A stretch of 15,000 bases of DNA from Stramonita haemastoma (Eukaryota > Mollusca > Gastropoda > Neogastropoda > Muricidae), in contig CM060339.1 in NCBI GenBank assembly GCA_030674155.1, positions 35,010,093-35,025,092 on the forward strand. Direction: 5' to 3'. The position numbers and the translations under genes are program-made. The notes below the pieces were generated by a model that was given only the letters and a program-made list of their open reading frames with translations, did not search any database and was not told the DNA's origin. Positions 1-7,151 of this stretch are shown here, piece after piece (the first letter of the stretch is position 1; the number at the start of each line of letters is the position of its first letter).

Positions 1-1290
1 TACACACACCACCTTCCCTTCCAGTCCGTCCTGAAATGCCCTCAGTGCATTCCTGACCGCCTGCATCTCCAAGAAATTGATATGGTTGTACTTCTGTCTG
101 GCCGTCCACTGACCCTTGGCCGTCTGGGCCTGTAGGCTTGCTCCCCATCCCTTCCCCGATGCGTCTGTTGCCATTATAAGATCGGGTGTCGGGCGCTTGA
201 GCTGGCGTGGAGTTCGGTCTAGCGTTTGCCAGAACTGGAGATTCTGCTTGGCTTCGTGATGTAATGCTGTCCGCTTCCACATGTCTTGTGGTCGTTGGTA
301 AATTGACCGCAGCGCCTGCTGTAGCTCTCTGACATGTAGCCTGGCTAACGGTACAGCATAGGACGCGAATGTCACTTTCCCTAGAAATGTCATTAGCTTC
401 CTGGCTGTCACGAGAGGGGAATGTAGAATATTGCATGCAAGCTCCCTGATTGATAATCGTTTGTCTTCCGGAAGACTGACAGTCATGCTGAGAGAATCCC
501 ACAGAAGGCCAAGATACAGGAATCTCTGTGCTGGCACTATGCTGGACTTGTCCCAGTTTAGGCTGAAGCCCAGGTCTTCTAGCACTGTCACCACTGTCCT
601 GGCATTGTTTTCTGCCTGCTGTTTGGTTCTGGAAAGGATTAAAATGTCGTCCAGGTAAAAGACAACCCTGATTGCTTTTGACCTGAGGCAGTGCACGATG
701 GGTTTGGTTACCCTGGTGAACACTCTGGGGGAGGAGGCAAGGCCGAAGGGCAGGGCTGTGTAGCGATACGTCTGTCCTCTCCAGGTAAACTGCAGGAAAC
801 GGCGATGATTTCGATGGATAGGGACATGAAAGTAAGCATCCTTCATGTCCAAGCAGACTGCCCAGTCCCCCCTCTGGAGAAGTTGAAAAACATCTTTTAT
901 GGTTGTCATAGAGAAATGTGGTGCCCTGATGTACTTGTTTAAGGGTTTTAAATTTATGATAGGTCTCATAGTCCCATCGGCTTTGGGGACCAGGAACATT
1001 TTGCTGTAAAATCCTGGACCTCCTGGTACCCTTTCGATGGCTCCTTTCTCTAATAAAGACTTGATTTCCTTCTCCATACATTCTGCTGCTCTTCCCTTTA
1101 GAACTGTGTGGAATGTTCTTGCAGCTGACCCTGACATCATGGGGGGTTTTCCTGTTAGCTCTAGCCGATAGCCCTGGACAGTCTGCAGGACAAAAGGACT
1201 GTCTGTCAGCCTTCTCCATGCTGCCATATGGTTTCCTAACTGCCCTGCCGTTCTCCTCCCCAGCTGCTGTGTCCGTCTGACACAGTCATG
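1..1290 (-). CDS. DIRS-type retrotransposon reverse transcriptase-RNase H (partial, open at left edge)
   Basis: The minus-strand frame whose codons begin at multiples of three is open from 1290 to base 1 (430 codons, no stop). Counting from 1290, residues near 148-155 read LDMKDAYFHVPI (first catalytic Asp of the RT palm). These are followed by an FGLASSPRVF motif and then FYLDDILI (YLDD at 657-646, about residue 212), the metal-binding box. RNase H follows: TDASGKGWGAS (Asp at 165-163, about residue 376) and NFLEMQAV (78-55, about residue 405), with the catalytic acidic residues visible. The order and wording match DIRS-like elements rather than Gypsy: no protease or integrase is seen and the RNase H is of the DIRS type. 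The frame lies at +1 relative to gag and overlaps its end. The first in-frame ATG is 1227-1225, but family-like sequence starts upstream of it, so the real start is unknown. RT copies element RNA into DNA and RNase H removes the RNA strand. The recombinase and methyltransferase expected from the family are off-window. Confidence 0.93.
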
Positions 1291-2284
1291 CCGTCCTGTT
1301 GACCTGTGACTTCTTGTGGAAAGGTAGCCTCCCCTTGGTTTTGTTCTGCTTCCTCCACTGATGTTGGGCAGAACCTGTGGGGTTGAACCCTCGAAAAAGC
1401 TGTGGAGAGGAAGAAGAAGAGGGGCTCCTCTGGTGGCGAAAGGGCTGAGCTCCTCCTTTACCCTGCCTGCTTGTGGACGCCTGTTGGCGTAGCTGCCTGC
1501 GGCGGTGGTGAAAAGACTGCTGCCCTGGTCTGTGTTGCTGGGGACTCCTGCCTGCAAAAGAGCTCTCCACCTCCCTTCTGCTCTTCATGGCCTTGATGAC
1601 AGAGGCCAGGTCCCCACTGAAGAGCTGTGTCTCTGATGGAGACAAGCTTTCGAGGGTTGCCCTGCCCTGAGTGTCTGCCACCGTGCTCAGGCATAGCTGC
1701 CGTCGTTCCTTGCACAGGGCTGAGGACTCAGCAGCAAGGATCCGCAGAGCATGACCCAGGGCATTGGCCATGTCCTCGCTCAGCAGCTGGAGCACCTCTC
1801 CACCGCTCCCTGCACGTCCGTCTGAAGTGGATGGGAGCAGGGGGGACAACCTCTCCAGGCACGTGCTCGCAGTGGTCATGGCCAGACACACCGCATGTGC
1901 AGCCGCTCCAATACGTGTCTGCTGGGCGCTGAGAAAATCATCCCTTCTGCAGGCATGGTCAGCAAGAGGAAAAATAGTTGGCCGTGACTGTGCAGCAAAA
2001 GCCTCCGCCTCCTCATGGGCAGTGTACAAGGTGGTGACCCTGTTTGCCTTCACTGGCTGCCTCGTGCGACCAGGGTTGTCGAGGTCACGTGCATGCAGCC
2101 AGAGGGAACGCGCCTGCTGTGAGGGAACCTTACCCCGGCGCCGCTTGTTCAGTGCCACGCGAGCGCCAGACAGGTGGAAACCCTGTAACTCGGGAATGGC
2201 CTGAAAGGGGTCAGGAGTGCAGTCTTCCATGTCTGATCCGTCGGATGGCCCGCTGACATCCTCGTAATTGGATCCACTTCCAGA
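1286..2284 (-). CDS. DIRS-like gag, last (third) coding exon
   Basis: Exon 3 of the inferred spliced gag runs from 2284 to the TGA at 1288-1286 (333 codons with stop). It starts just after a CCCCTCCCAG acceptor and reads SGSGSNYEDV, then an acidic stretch with an internal Met at 2230-2228, which is a possible unspliced start giving 314 aa. The middle resembles DIRS gag proteins: a helical region ending ETQLFSGDLASVIKAM, where the family often has LFGDDL-IK. The last ~90 residues are rich in Arg, His, Gln and Ser, a probable nucleic-acid-binding tail. No zinc knuckle is seen. The product would package element RNA. The final codons overlap the RT frame, which lies at +1. Family assignment rests on position upstream of RT and on remembered motifs, not on a search. 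Confidence 0.75.
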   Translation of the reverse strand, partial: SGSGSNYEDVSGPSDGSDMEDCTPDPFQAIPELQGFHLSGARVALNKRRRGKVPSQQARSLWLHARDLDNPGRTRQPVKANRVTTLYTAHEEAEAFAAQSRPTIFPLADHACRRDDFLSAQQTRIGAAAHAVCLAMTTASTCLERLSPLLPSTSDGRAGSGGEVLQLLSEDMANALGHALRILAAESSALCKERRQLCLSTVADTQGRATLESLSPSETQLFSGDLASVIKAMKSRREVESSFAGRSPQQHRPGQQSFHHRRRQLRQQASTSRQGKGGAQPFRHQRSPSSSSSPQLFRGFNPTGSAQHQWRKQNKTKGRLPFHKKSQVNRTA

Positions 2285-2673
2285 CTGGGAGGGGGTGGGG
2301 GAATGGAAAGGAAAGGTGGAAGGGGGGGATGAAAATTATTTGCCACAGAGCCCCATGGCTGAGGAGCCACGAACTGGGGCTGGGGGGTGGAGTGGAGGTA
2401 AACAGGGGGGGTGAGGGCAGAATTATCCAACCCCAGGGTTGAGGGAGAGGTGAAGGTATGGGGTTGGGAAGACCGCATAGCAGGCATCGGGAGGGAGGAG
2501 GGAAAGGGAGATCCCAAGTGTTTACTTGCTGGCTGAGTGGGGTGGAGACAGGACCCTGATGCTATCTGGTCCACTGGCCAGCGCTGGCTGCCTTGGGTGT
2601 AGGCAGGCAGGGAAAAACCGCCCCCGGTGCCACTAGCTGGGGTCGTCCAGTGCTGCTGGGGGGTATCACTTAC
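2285..2673 (-). other. Inferred gag intron 2 (389 bp), open in one frame
   Basis: GTAAGT at 2673-2668 and a C-rich tract ending CCCAG at 2290-2285 bound this intron. It is C-rich on the coding strand. The frame continuing from the microexon has no stop through the whole intron and encodes a proline-rich stretch, ending only at 2149 in the wrong frame for gag. Intron retention, or a one-base indel in one of the C runs, are alternatives to splicing. Confidence 0.5.
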
Positions 2674-2688
2674 CTCCAGGCGTGGACG
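2674..2688 (-). CDS. Candidate 15-nt gag microexon
   Basis: On the minus strand CGTCCACGCCTGGAG (Arg-Pro-Arg-Leu-Glu) is bounded by a strong acceptor (pyrimidine-rich ...GTCATTTCCAG) and a perfect donor (GAG|GTAAGT). Its length is a multiple of three and it fits phase 0 with exon 1 (ends 3508) and exon 3 (starts 2284). The splice signals are seen in the sequence; use of the exon is inferred. Exon 1 could also join exon 3 directly without changing frame, so this may be an optional cassette. Confidence 0.55.
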
Positions 2689-3507
2689 CTGGAAATGACA
2701 GGATAAACAGGGGTAAGCAACCAGACCTCTGACATGTGCCGATGTGCAGGATGTCGAGGCTGGGCATGTGCTGATAGTTGGCCGCCGATTTACGCTAAAC
2801 GATATGGCTGTTTGTGCCGGGATCGTTAGCACCAGCACAGCACCCAGGGGGACACGCACAAAGCCGAGCCTGAGTGCTGCCTGCCAAAGCACAATAACAC
2901 CCCGTCCCCCAAAACATAGGGGGATTCCTTCCATCTTGATCACACAAACACAAACACTCAGAGATAAGAACACAACTCAATAACCTCTGCTTTCCTCTTC
3001 TCTGTGTGTTTTCTTTTTCTTTTTCTTTTTTTTTTTAAATATAAATTTATTGTATTTATTATAATCTTCCTTTAAAATAACAGGCCTAACCTACATGATA
3101 TGTACCAACACATATCCAATGAGGGCCGTATGCAATACATATCTAAAGACTGTGGTAACAATTATCACAATATAAGTGATTACAGTTATCACAACATTAC
3201 GATATTAAGACCAATGCGTATGCTATGCACGCATATATGATCCAATAATTGTGCATACAGTTATCACAAAATTGAGACCAACACATGTGCGATGCACATA
3301 TACACACATATTTGCCTCAGTAACTATGATTACAATCACAACAAAACTGAAAGAAAAACAACGACAACAACACAAAACAAAAACCAATGCATGTGCTATG
3401 CACATACACACACAAACACACATTGTGATCACAATCATCATGAAATAGAAACCAATGCATATGATGTGCACATGAACCGGAGTGGAACCGGAGTTTGAGA
3501 AACTGAC
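2689..3507 (-). other. Inferred gag intron 1 (819 bp) holding tandem repeats
   Basis: It is bounded by GTCAGT at 3507-3502 and an acceptor ending CCAG at 2689. It contains an AT-rich, poly-T stretch around 3008-3065 and a degenerate repeat array at about 3100-3480 (separate entry). No other coding signal is supported inside. Confidence 0.55.
3100..3480. repeat. Degenerate tandem array with dimeric 173-bp period
   Basis: Five related segments begin ACCAA at 3104, 3210, 3277, 3383 and 3451. Copies 2-5 follow the pattern ACCAAYRCRTRTG...GTGCACAT or close to it, with a small palindromic core (for example ATGTGC-TAT-GCACAT in copy 4). Several are preceded by TATCACAA or ATCACAA. Spacings are 106, 67, 106 and 68 bp, so the higher-order period is 173-174 bp. 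Confidence 0.65.
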
Positions 3508-3681
3508 CTTTTCTGGAGGTGATTGATGCATCTGTTTAGCCACCAGAATTGCCAGTTCCTGTAACTGGGAGGCAGACAAAGCAGCATGTCCTGTATCCAG
3601 CTGCGGATTGTCCACCTTCTCAAGCACCTCCGATACAACACACTCCGATGAAGTAGGCACATGAACATTGGAAGTATCCAT
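3508..3681 (-). CDS. DIRS-like gag, first coding exon
   Basis: The ATG at 3681-3679 opens a 58-codon frame starting MDTSNVHVPTSSE and ending HQSPPEK. It then meets a good donor (GAAAAG|GTCAGT, GT at 3507-3506). Past the donor the reading frame turns into low-complexity hydrophobic sequence from the repeat-filled intron, which argues that coding stops here. The exon contains a short amphipathic segment (SASQLQELAILVAKQM) that may be a small helix. It sits about 60 nt downstream of a TATA box and in phase 0 with the microexon at 2688-2674 and the gag body at 2284. It is therefore best read as the true N-terminus of gag. Confidence 0.65.
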
Positions 3682-3740
3682 ATTTCTTTTTGATAACTCG
3701 GCGAGAATTGCAAAAAGCGCCAAATATCCGCGGGAAACCC

Positions 3741-3750
3741 CCTTATATAG
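3741..3750 (-). promoter_or_regulatory. TATA box of the DIRS-like element
   Basis: The minus strand reads CTATATAAGG here, a consensus TATA element. Transcription would be expected to start about 25-30 nt downstream (near 3715), leaving a short leader before the gag ATG at 3681. No initiator was verified. Confidence 0.55.
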
Positions 3751-4044
3751 GACGGACAGTGGAATGCTGGCACCAGCGCTAGGGTGTGCCAGCCTCTCGC
3801 GAGCCCCTGCCCGCGTGGGGTCTTCCCTCCTGAAGATTTCCTTTTTCCTTGTAGTATCATACAAGGCTCGGTGAGAGAAAGAGTATTGCAAATACCCATA
3901 TGTGTGAGCTGTTGCACTTACTATGTGCAGAAATTCACTATAATTATAATAATGCACAGGCTTATGTACTGCAGGGCATAGTGTTGGCTTTTTGCTGTGG
4001 TGTGAAGTGTGGTGTGTTGTATCACTGGTCCATTATTATCATGA
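3751..4044. other. Probable 5' terminal region of the DIRS-like element and flank
   Basis: No gene is supported here. The part to about 3870 is GC-richer and probably belongs to the terminal repeat and promoter region of the minus-strand element; beyond it the sequence becomes AT-rich. The exact element end cannot be placed because the other terminal repeat is off-window. A 7-bp-arm inverted repeat (CCTTGTA...TACAAGG) lies at 3847-3866. Confidence 0.35.
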
Positions 4045-4049
4045 TTGTT

Positions 4050-4109
<60 letters not shown>

Positions 4110-4133
4110 CTTCTTCTTCTTCTTCTTCTTCTT

Positions 4134-4164
<31 letters not shown>

Positions 4165-4176
4165 ATAATAATAATT
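4045..4176. repeat. Compound (GTT)n(CTT)n(ATA)n microsatellite
   Basis: About 65 bp of GTT/TTG repeats pass directly into about 54 bp of TTC repeats and then a short (AAT)n run. It is the source of poly-Leu, poly-Val, poly-Phe and poly-Arg false reading frames on both strands. Confidence 0.95.
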
Positions 4177-4295
4177 GTGTGCTACCCCTTTGATGAGCTG
4201 GAAAAGAAAACCCTGAGTAAATTCTACCAAACATGTTTCTGCTTTTGAAATGCACCATTAGGTAAAGTCTCTCTTGTTTAATGCAAATGTGTGTT

Positions 4296-4647
4296 ATTTT
4301 TTATTCTTATTTCTTATTTATTAATTCATTCTTTTGTATTGAGGATAATGGAATAAACATTTATGTGCTCTTTTACATCCAGTCCCCGTGTGTATGAAGT
4401 TTTGATAATCTTGTAATCTGTTCCCACCGGCACACAACGGCCTACTCTTACGAAAAGCGGAACAGGATTTAACGTGTGGGCAAAATGTTCTGCGTGCGTT
4501 CGCACACGGGGTCTTGCTTTGTAGTCTTATCCAAGGACTTTTGGGGAAAATGGAGTCAGCACTGATGTTAACTCCAGGGGGAAAATTCCCTCGTGCAGGA
4601 ATCGAACCCTGGTCGTCAAATTGCGAAGCAATGTCCTGACCACTAGG

Positions 4648-4649
<2 letters not shown>
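4296..4649 (-). mobile_element. tRNA-derived SINE
   Basis: On the minus strand the element starts next to the CA repeat. It has a Pol III A box TAGTGGTCAGG (4645-4635) and a perfect B box GGTTCGATTCC (4608-4598), 26 nt apart. A tRNA-unrelated body follows, containing CCTTGGATAAGAC and CCCCGTGTGCG, phrases I recall from molluscan-type SINE bodies, though I cannot name a family. It ends in an A-rich tail (AATAAATAAGAAATAAG-like) near 4330-4296. The tRNA acceptor stem cannot be paired, so this is a retroposon and not a functional tRNA gene. Short CACACA-like sequence flanks both ends, a possible but weak target duplication. Confidence 0.8.
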
Positions 4650-4702
<53 letters not shown>

Positions 4703-4728
4703 GTGTGTGTGTGTGTGTGTGTGTGTGA

Positions 4729-4769
<41 letters not shown>

Positions 4770-4800
4770 ACACATGTGCACAGGTGTGTGTGTGGGAGTG
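4649..4800. repeat. (GT)n microsatellite with interruptions
   Basis: Nearly pure GT repeats from 4649 to about 4757 are broken by TTGTG and GATTTG. They turn into a CG/CA alternating stretch (GCGCGCGCACACACATG) near 4757-4780. It abuts the 5' end of the minus-strand SINE. Confidence 0.95.
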
Positions 4801-4895
4801 TGTATGATTGTGGACCAATTGCTGTATATGGCTCCTTCACTTTGACTACTACTTATTAATTCGATAATTTCCCATTTTCTTTTTTGTCACCTAAG

Positions 4896-5096
4896 AACAC
4901 AAAACGATTGCATCGGAAGGTGACATTCCAGCCAGCCCTCCTGCCCAGTGTGTCTTTCCTCCAGCAGCCATCAGCAGCAGACAAAGGAGGCAGGCAGACC
5001 TGGAAGACCCTGACACAGGGAACGTCCATTCACACATCCCCTCAGTCAGCCAGGGGGGCAGCCTCTATCTGACGCCTTGTCCTTCAGCTGAAGAAG
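4896..5096 (+). CDS. Host gene exon, copy 1 of a triplicated phase 1-1 exon
   Basis: A pyrimidine-rich tract ending CACCTAAG (AG at 4894-4895) precedes, and AAG|GTAAGT (GT at 5097) follows, an open 201-nt exon. It starts with two bases of a split codon and ends with one, so it is phase 1-1. It encodes HKTIASEGDIPASP..., then the part shared with the other copies: SSRQRRQADLEDP, a stretch around NVHSHIPSV, and SLYLTPCPSAEE. The sequence is polar, with Ser, Pro and acid residues and no domain I recognise; it looks like a disordered or cytoplasmic tail segment. The first ~20 codons differ from copies 2 and 3, and the shared sequence starts at 4958, inside the exon. The upstream exon is not in the visible part of the window. 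Function unknown. Confidence 0.6.
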
Positions 5097-5145
5097 GTAA
5101 GTGCTGTTGTGGTCAGTGCTGTTGTGGTCAGTGCTGTTGTGGTCA
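5097..5145 (+). repeat. 15-bp repeats (GTNAGTGCTGTTGTG) starting at the splice donor, unit 1
   Basis: Three units follow one another from the exon end. Each begins with a donor-like GTAAGT or GTCAGT, and the array ends in GTCAGG. The same array lies at 9207-9255 and, degenerate, at 10840-10890. Confidence 0.9.
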
Positions 5146-5372
5146 GGAGAGAAGGACAGAGGTGTACATTTCTGATTGACGGTTCAACAAGGAAAGGTAA
5201 AAGTATTCTTTTATCAGAAACAAAATCAAATGAATGTGCACAGTTTTGTATTTGTAGTGTATTATCTGAGTTGGTTTAATGTTCACTTTTGATGAGAAAT
5301 GTATTGCTGAGAGAAGTAAATGATTGATTAACTAAATTGAGTATTGACTAGCTATACGTATAAAACACTTCT

Positions 5373-5393
5373 CATATCTGAAACTCAGATATG
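5373..5393. repeat. Perfect 9-bp inverted repeat in the intron
   Basis: CATATCTGA-AAC-TCAGATATG. It is repeated at 9483-9503 in duplication unit 2, unchanged. Confidence 0.85.
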
Positions 5394-5561
5394 TTTGGAA
5401 TCAGTTTGTCAACAGTAACAAAAAGCAAAACATTTCAAGCATTGAGCTAGATCAAAAACAACTTTCACAATTTTTGTACCTAGTTTTATTCAAGATAAGG
5501 GAGGTAATTTGTTTTCCACAGATGGTATGTATTAAACATTGAAAAGTTGGGATACATACAT

Positions 5562-5791
<230 letters not shown>

Positions 5792-5889
5792 GTATTGTGC
5801 TTCAATTTAATGTCTTTCCACAAGTGATATTAGAGGAAAAAATAAAAGTGACAGTATAGTGTTTGTGCTTGAAAAGAGAATTAGCAGCG

Positions 5890-5902
5890 GGAGAGAGAGA
5901 GG

Positions 5903-5959
<57 letters not shown>

Positions 5960-5964
5960 AAAGA
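5890..5964. repeat. (GA)n tract left of the LINE insertion
   Basis: GA repeats after AGCAGCGGGAGAGAG. This is the left half of the tract that is whole at 9981-10062 in duplication unit 2. The LINE 3' end starts at the GAACTC that follows. Confidence 0.9.
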
Positions 5965-7078
5965 GAACTCGAACTCGAACTCGAAAATTTTATTCACAAA
6001 AAGGCCATTGGCCCATACATGAAGGGGGGTTGCCAAGCTGCTGAGTATTTTGATAAGGGGGAAAAACAAAACAAAACAAAAACAACTACAACCCAATAAC
6101 AACAACAAAAATTACTCAGATACACAAATATAACCTACGACAACAATATATCTCTTATTCTGAAAGCTTTACACAAATATGAAGTTAGGCTACGCACAAC
6201 CTCAGGCTGACTTGACGCCATGAGTAAACAGAGTCGAAACGAATTAGGCTGCCTACTATATTATACAGGGATGTATTTCTGCCTAACATCCTCTAATACT
6301 GGACAGCATAACACAAAATGTACTTCATCCTCAGGTGCTTGCTTACATAATGGACATAGTAACCTGGGGTCATCAACATCACGTTCTCTATATCTGAACT
6401 TATTATTATTTAAATCTGATACACCAAGTCTAAACTTTGACATAATTCTTTTCAGATGAATGTCCACATCAAGCTTTAGATAAGGTTTGACATCATGTGT
6501 ACTTGTAAATTGTCTGTACATTTGATATCTTTCACTGGTTTGTATGTGATCACTCCATTGCTGCCATCGGCAGTCAATCAATCGTTGCCTGAAAATGTTT
6601 ATAAATTCTCTACAATTTCCTACACCTTGATTGAACCAAACAAAACCAAAACCAAGTTCGCATAAACAGGTACGTATTTGTGTAGCCCAGTTATTGTTCC
6701 CTTTGGCATCTAGATCAAAAAGCATCTTATAAGATCTAAAAGGTAGTCTGTTCTCATCCATATGCAAAATCTTAATCCAGTATCTTACACATCTTACAGC
6801 AGCATTAACAGAGAAAGGGTATCTGTTAGTTTTACTATACACAAGATCATTTGGTGTACGTCTATCTAAGCCTAAAAACTGCTTTAAAGCAAAGAGGTGC
6901 ACTGATTCACAATGTGTTGCAGCTGCATCCAAGCCCCAAATTTCTGCACCATATAATACAGTGGGTTGTATTTGCGCATCAAATATCTTAATGAGCAAGT
7001 CAAAAGAATTATTATTCAACATTCGTAACCTTCTCAAAACCAATAACAAGCTTCGTTTACCTCGACTTGCCAGATCTT

Positions 7079-7080
<2 letters not shown>
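5965..7080 (-). mobile_element. 5'-truncated non-LTR retrotransposon (LINE)
   Basis: Read on the minus strand, the copy begins abruptly after a (CT)n tract at AAAGATCTGGCAAG, inside a reverse transcriptase C-terminal region. It ends with AATAAA and a terminal (TTCGAG)n hexamer repeat (5985-5965), followed again by (CT)n. Abrupt 5' truncation and a simple 3' tail are hallmarks of target-primed reverse transcription. The clade cannot be fixed from this fragment. Confidence 0.88.
6135..7080 (-). pseudogene. LINE reverse transcriptase C-terminus with premature stop
   Basis: From the truncation point the frame reads KDLASRGKRSLLLVLRRLRM, then QIQPTVLYGAEIWG (the LPxLLYGxExWG-like region after the RT thumb in many LINEs). 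It ends with a zinc-finger-like CPLCKQAPEDEVHFVLCC (C-x2-C-x8-H-x3/4-C). A TAA at 6263-6261 interrupts it just after KYIPV. The same frame then stays open for 41 more codons, including MASSQPEVVRSL and YLCKAFRIRD, to TAG at 6137-6135, a typical LINE C-terminal tail. The TAA is therefore most likely a mutation in a dead copy. The Met-initiated frame seen from 7157 is an artefact of the CT repeat (Ser-Leu codons). RT palm, endonuclease and ORF1 are absent. Confidence 0.85.

Positions 7081-7150
<70 letters not shown>
7081..7150. repeat. (GA)n tract between the two insertions
   Basis: About 70 bp of GA repeats with one AAG interruption separate the 5' end of the LINE copy from the 3' tail of the next element. 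Confidence 0.95.

Positions 7151-7151
<1 letters not shown>

Noticed and set aside
431..942. Plus-strand frames across the RT region
   Set aside because: They are antisense shadows of the conserved reverse transcriptase frame.
1402..2256. Plus-strand frames across gag
   Set aside because: Antisense to the gag exon with no recognisable domain or promoter.
2149..2973. A 274-codon minus-strand frame upstream of gag as one gene
   Set aside because: It starts in low-complexity intron sequence, crosses a strong acceptor and a perfect donor, and ends in the wrong frame inside the gag exon. Only its microexon part is kept as coding.
3223..3957. A 244-codon minus-strand frame around gag exon 1
   Set aside because: Its middle contains the real gag first exon, but the part after the donor is repeat-derived hydrophobic sequence and the part before the ATG at 3681 covers the TATA box.
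4022..4258. Poly-Arg, poly-Thr, poly-Val and poly-Leu frames
   Set aside because: Translations of the (GTT)n(CTT)n microsatellite.
4590..4649. Functional tRNA gene
   Set aside because: The A and B boxes are good, but no acceptor stem pairs and a long SINE body with A-rich tail follows.
4321..4859. His-Thr and Cys-Val repeat frames here and in the other CA/GT tracts
   Set aside because: Simple-repeat translations with no other support.
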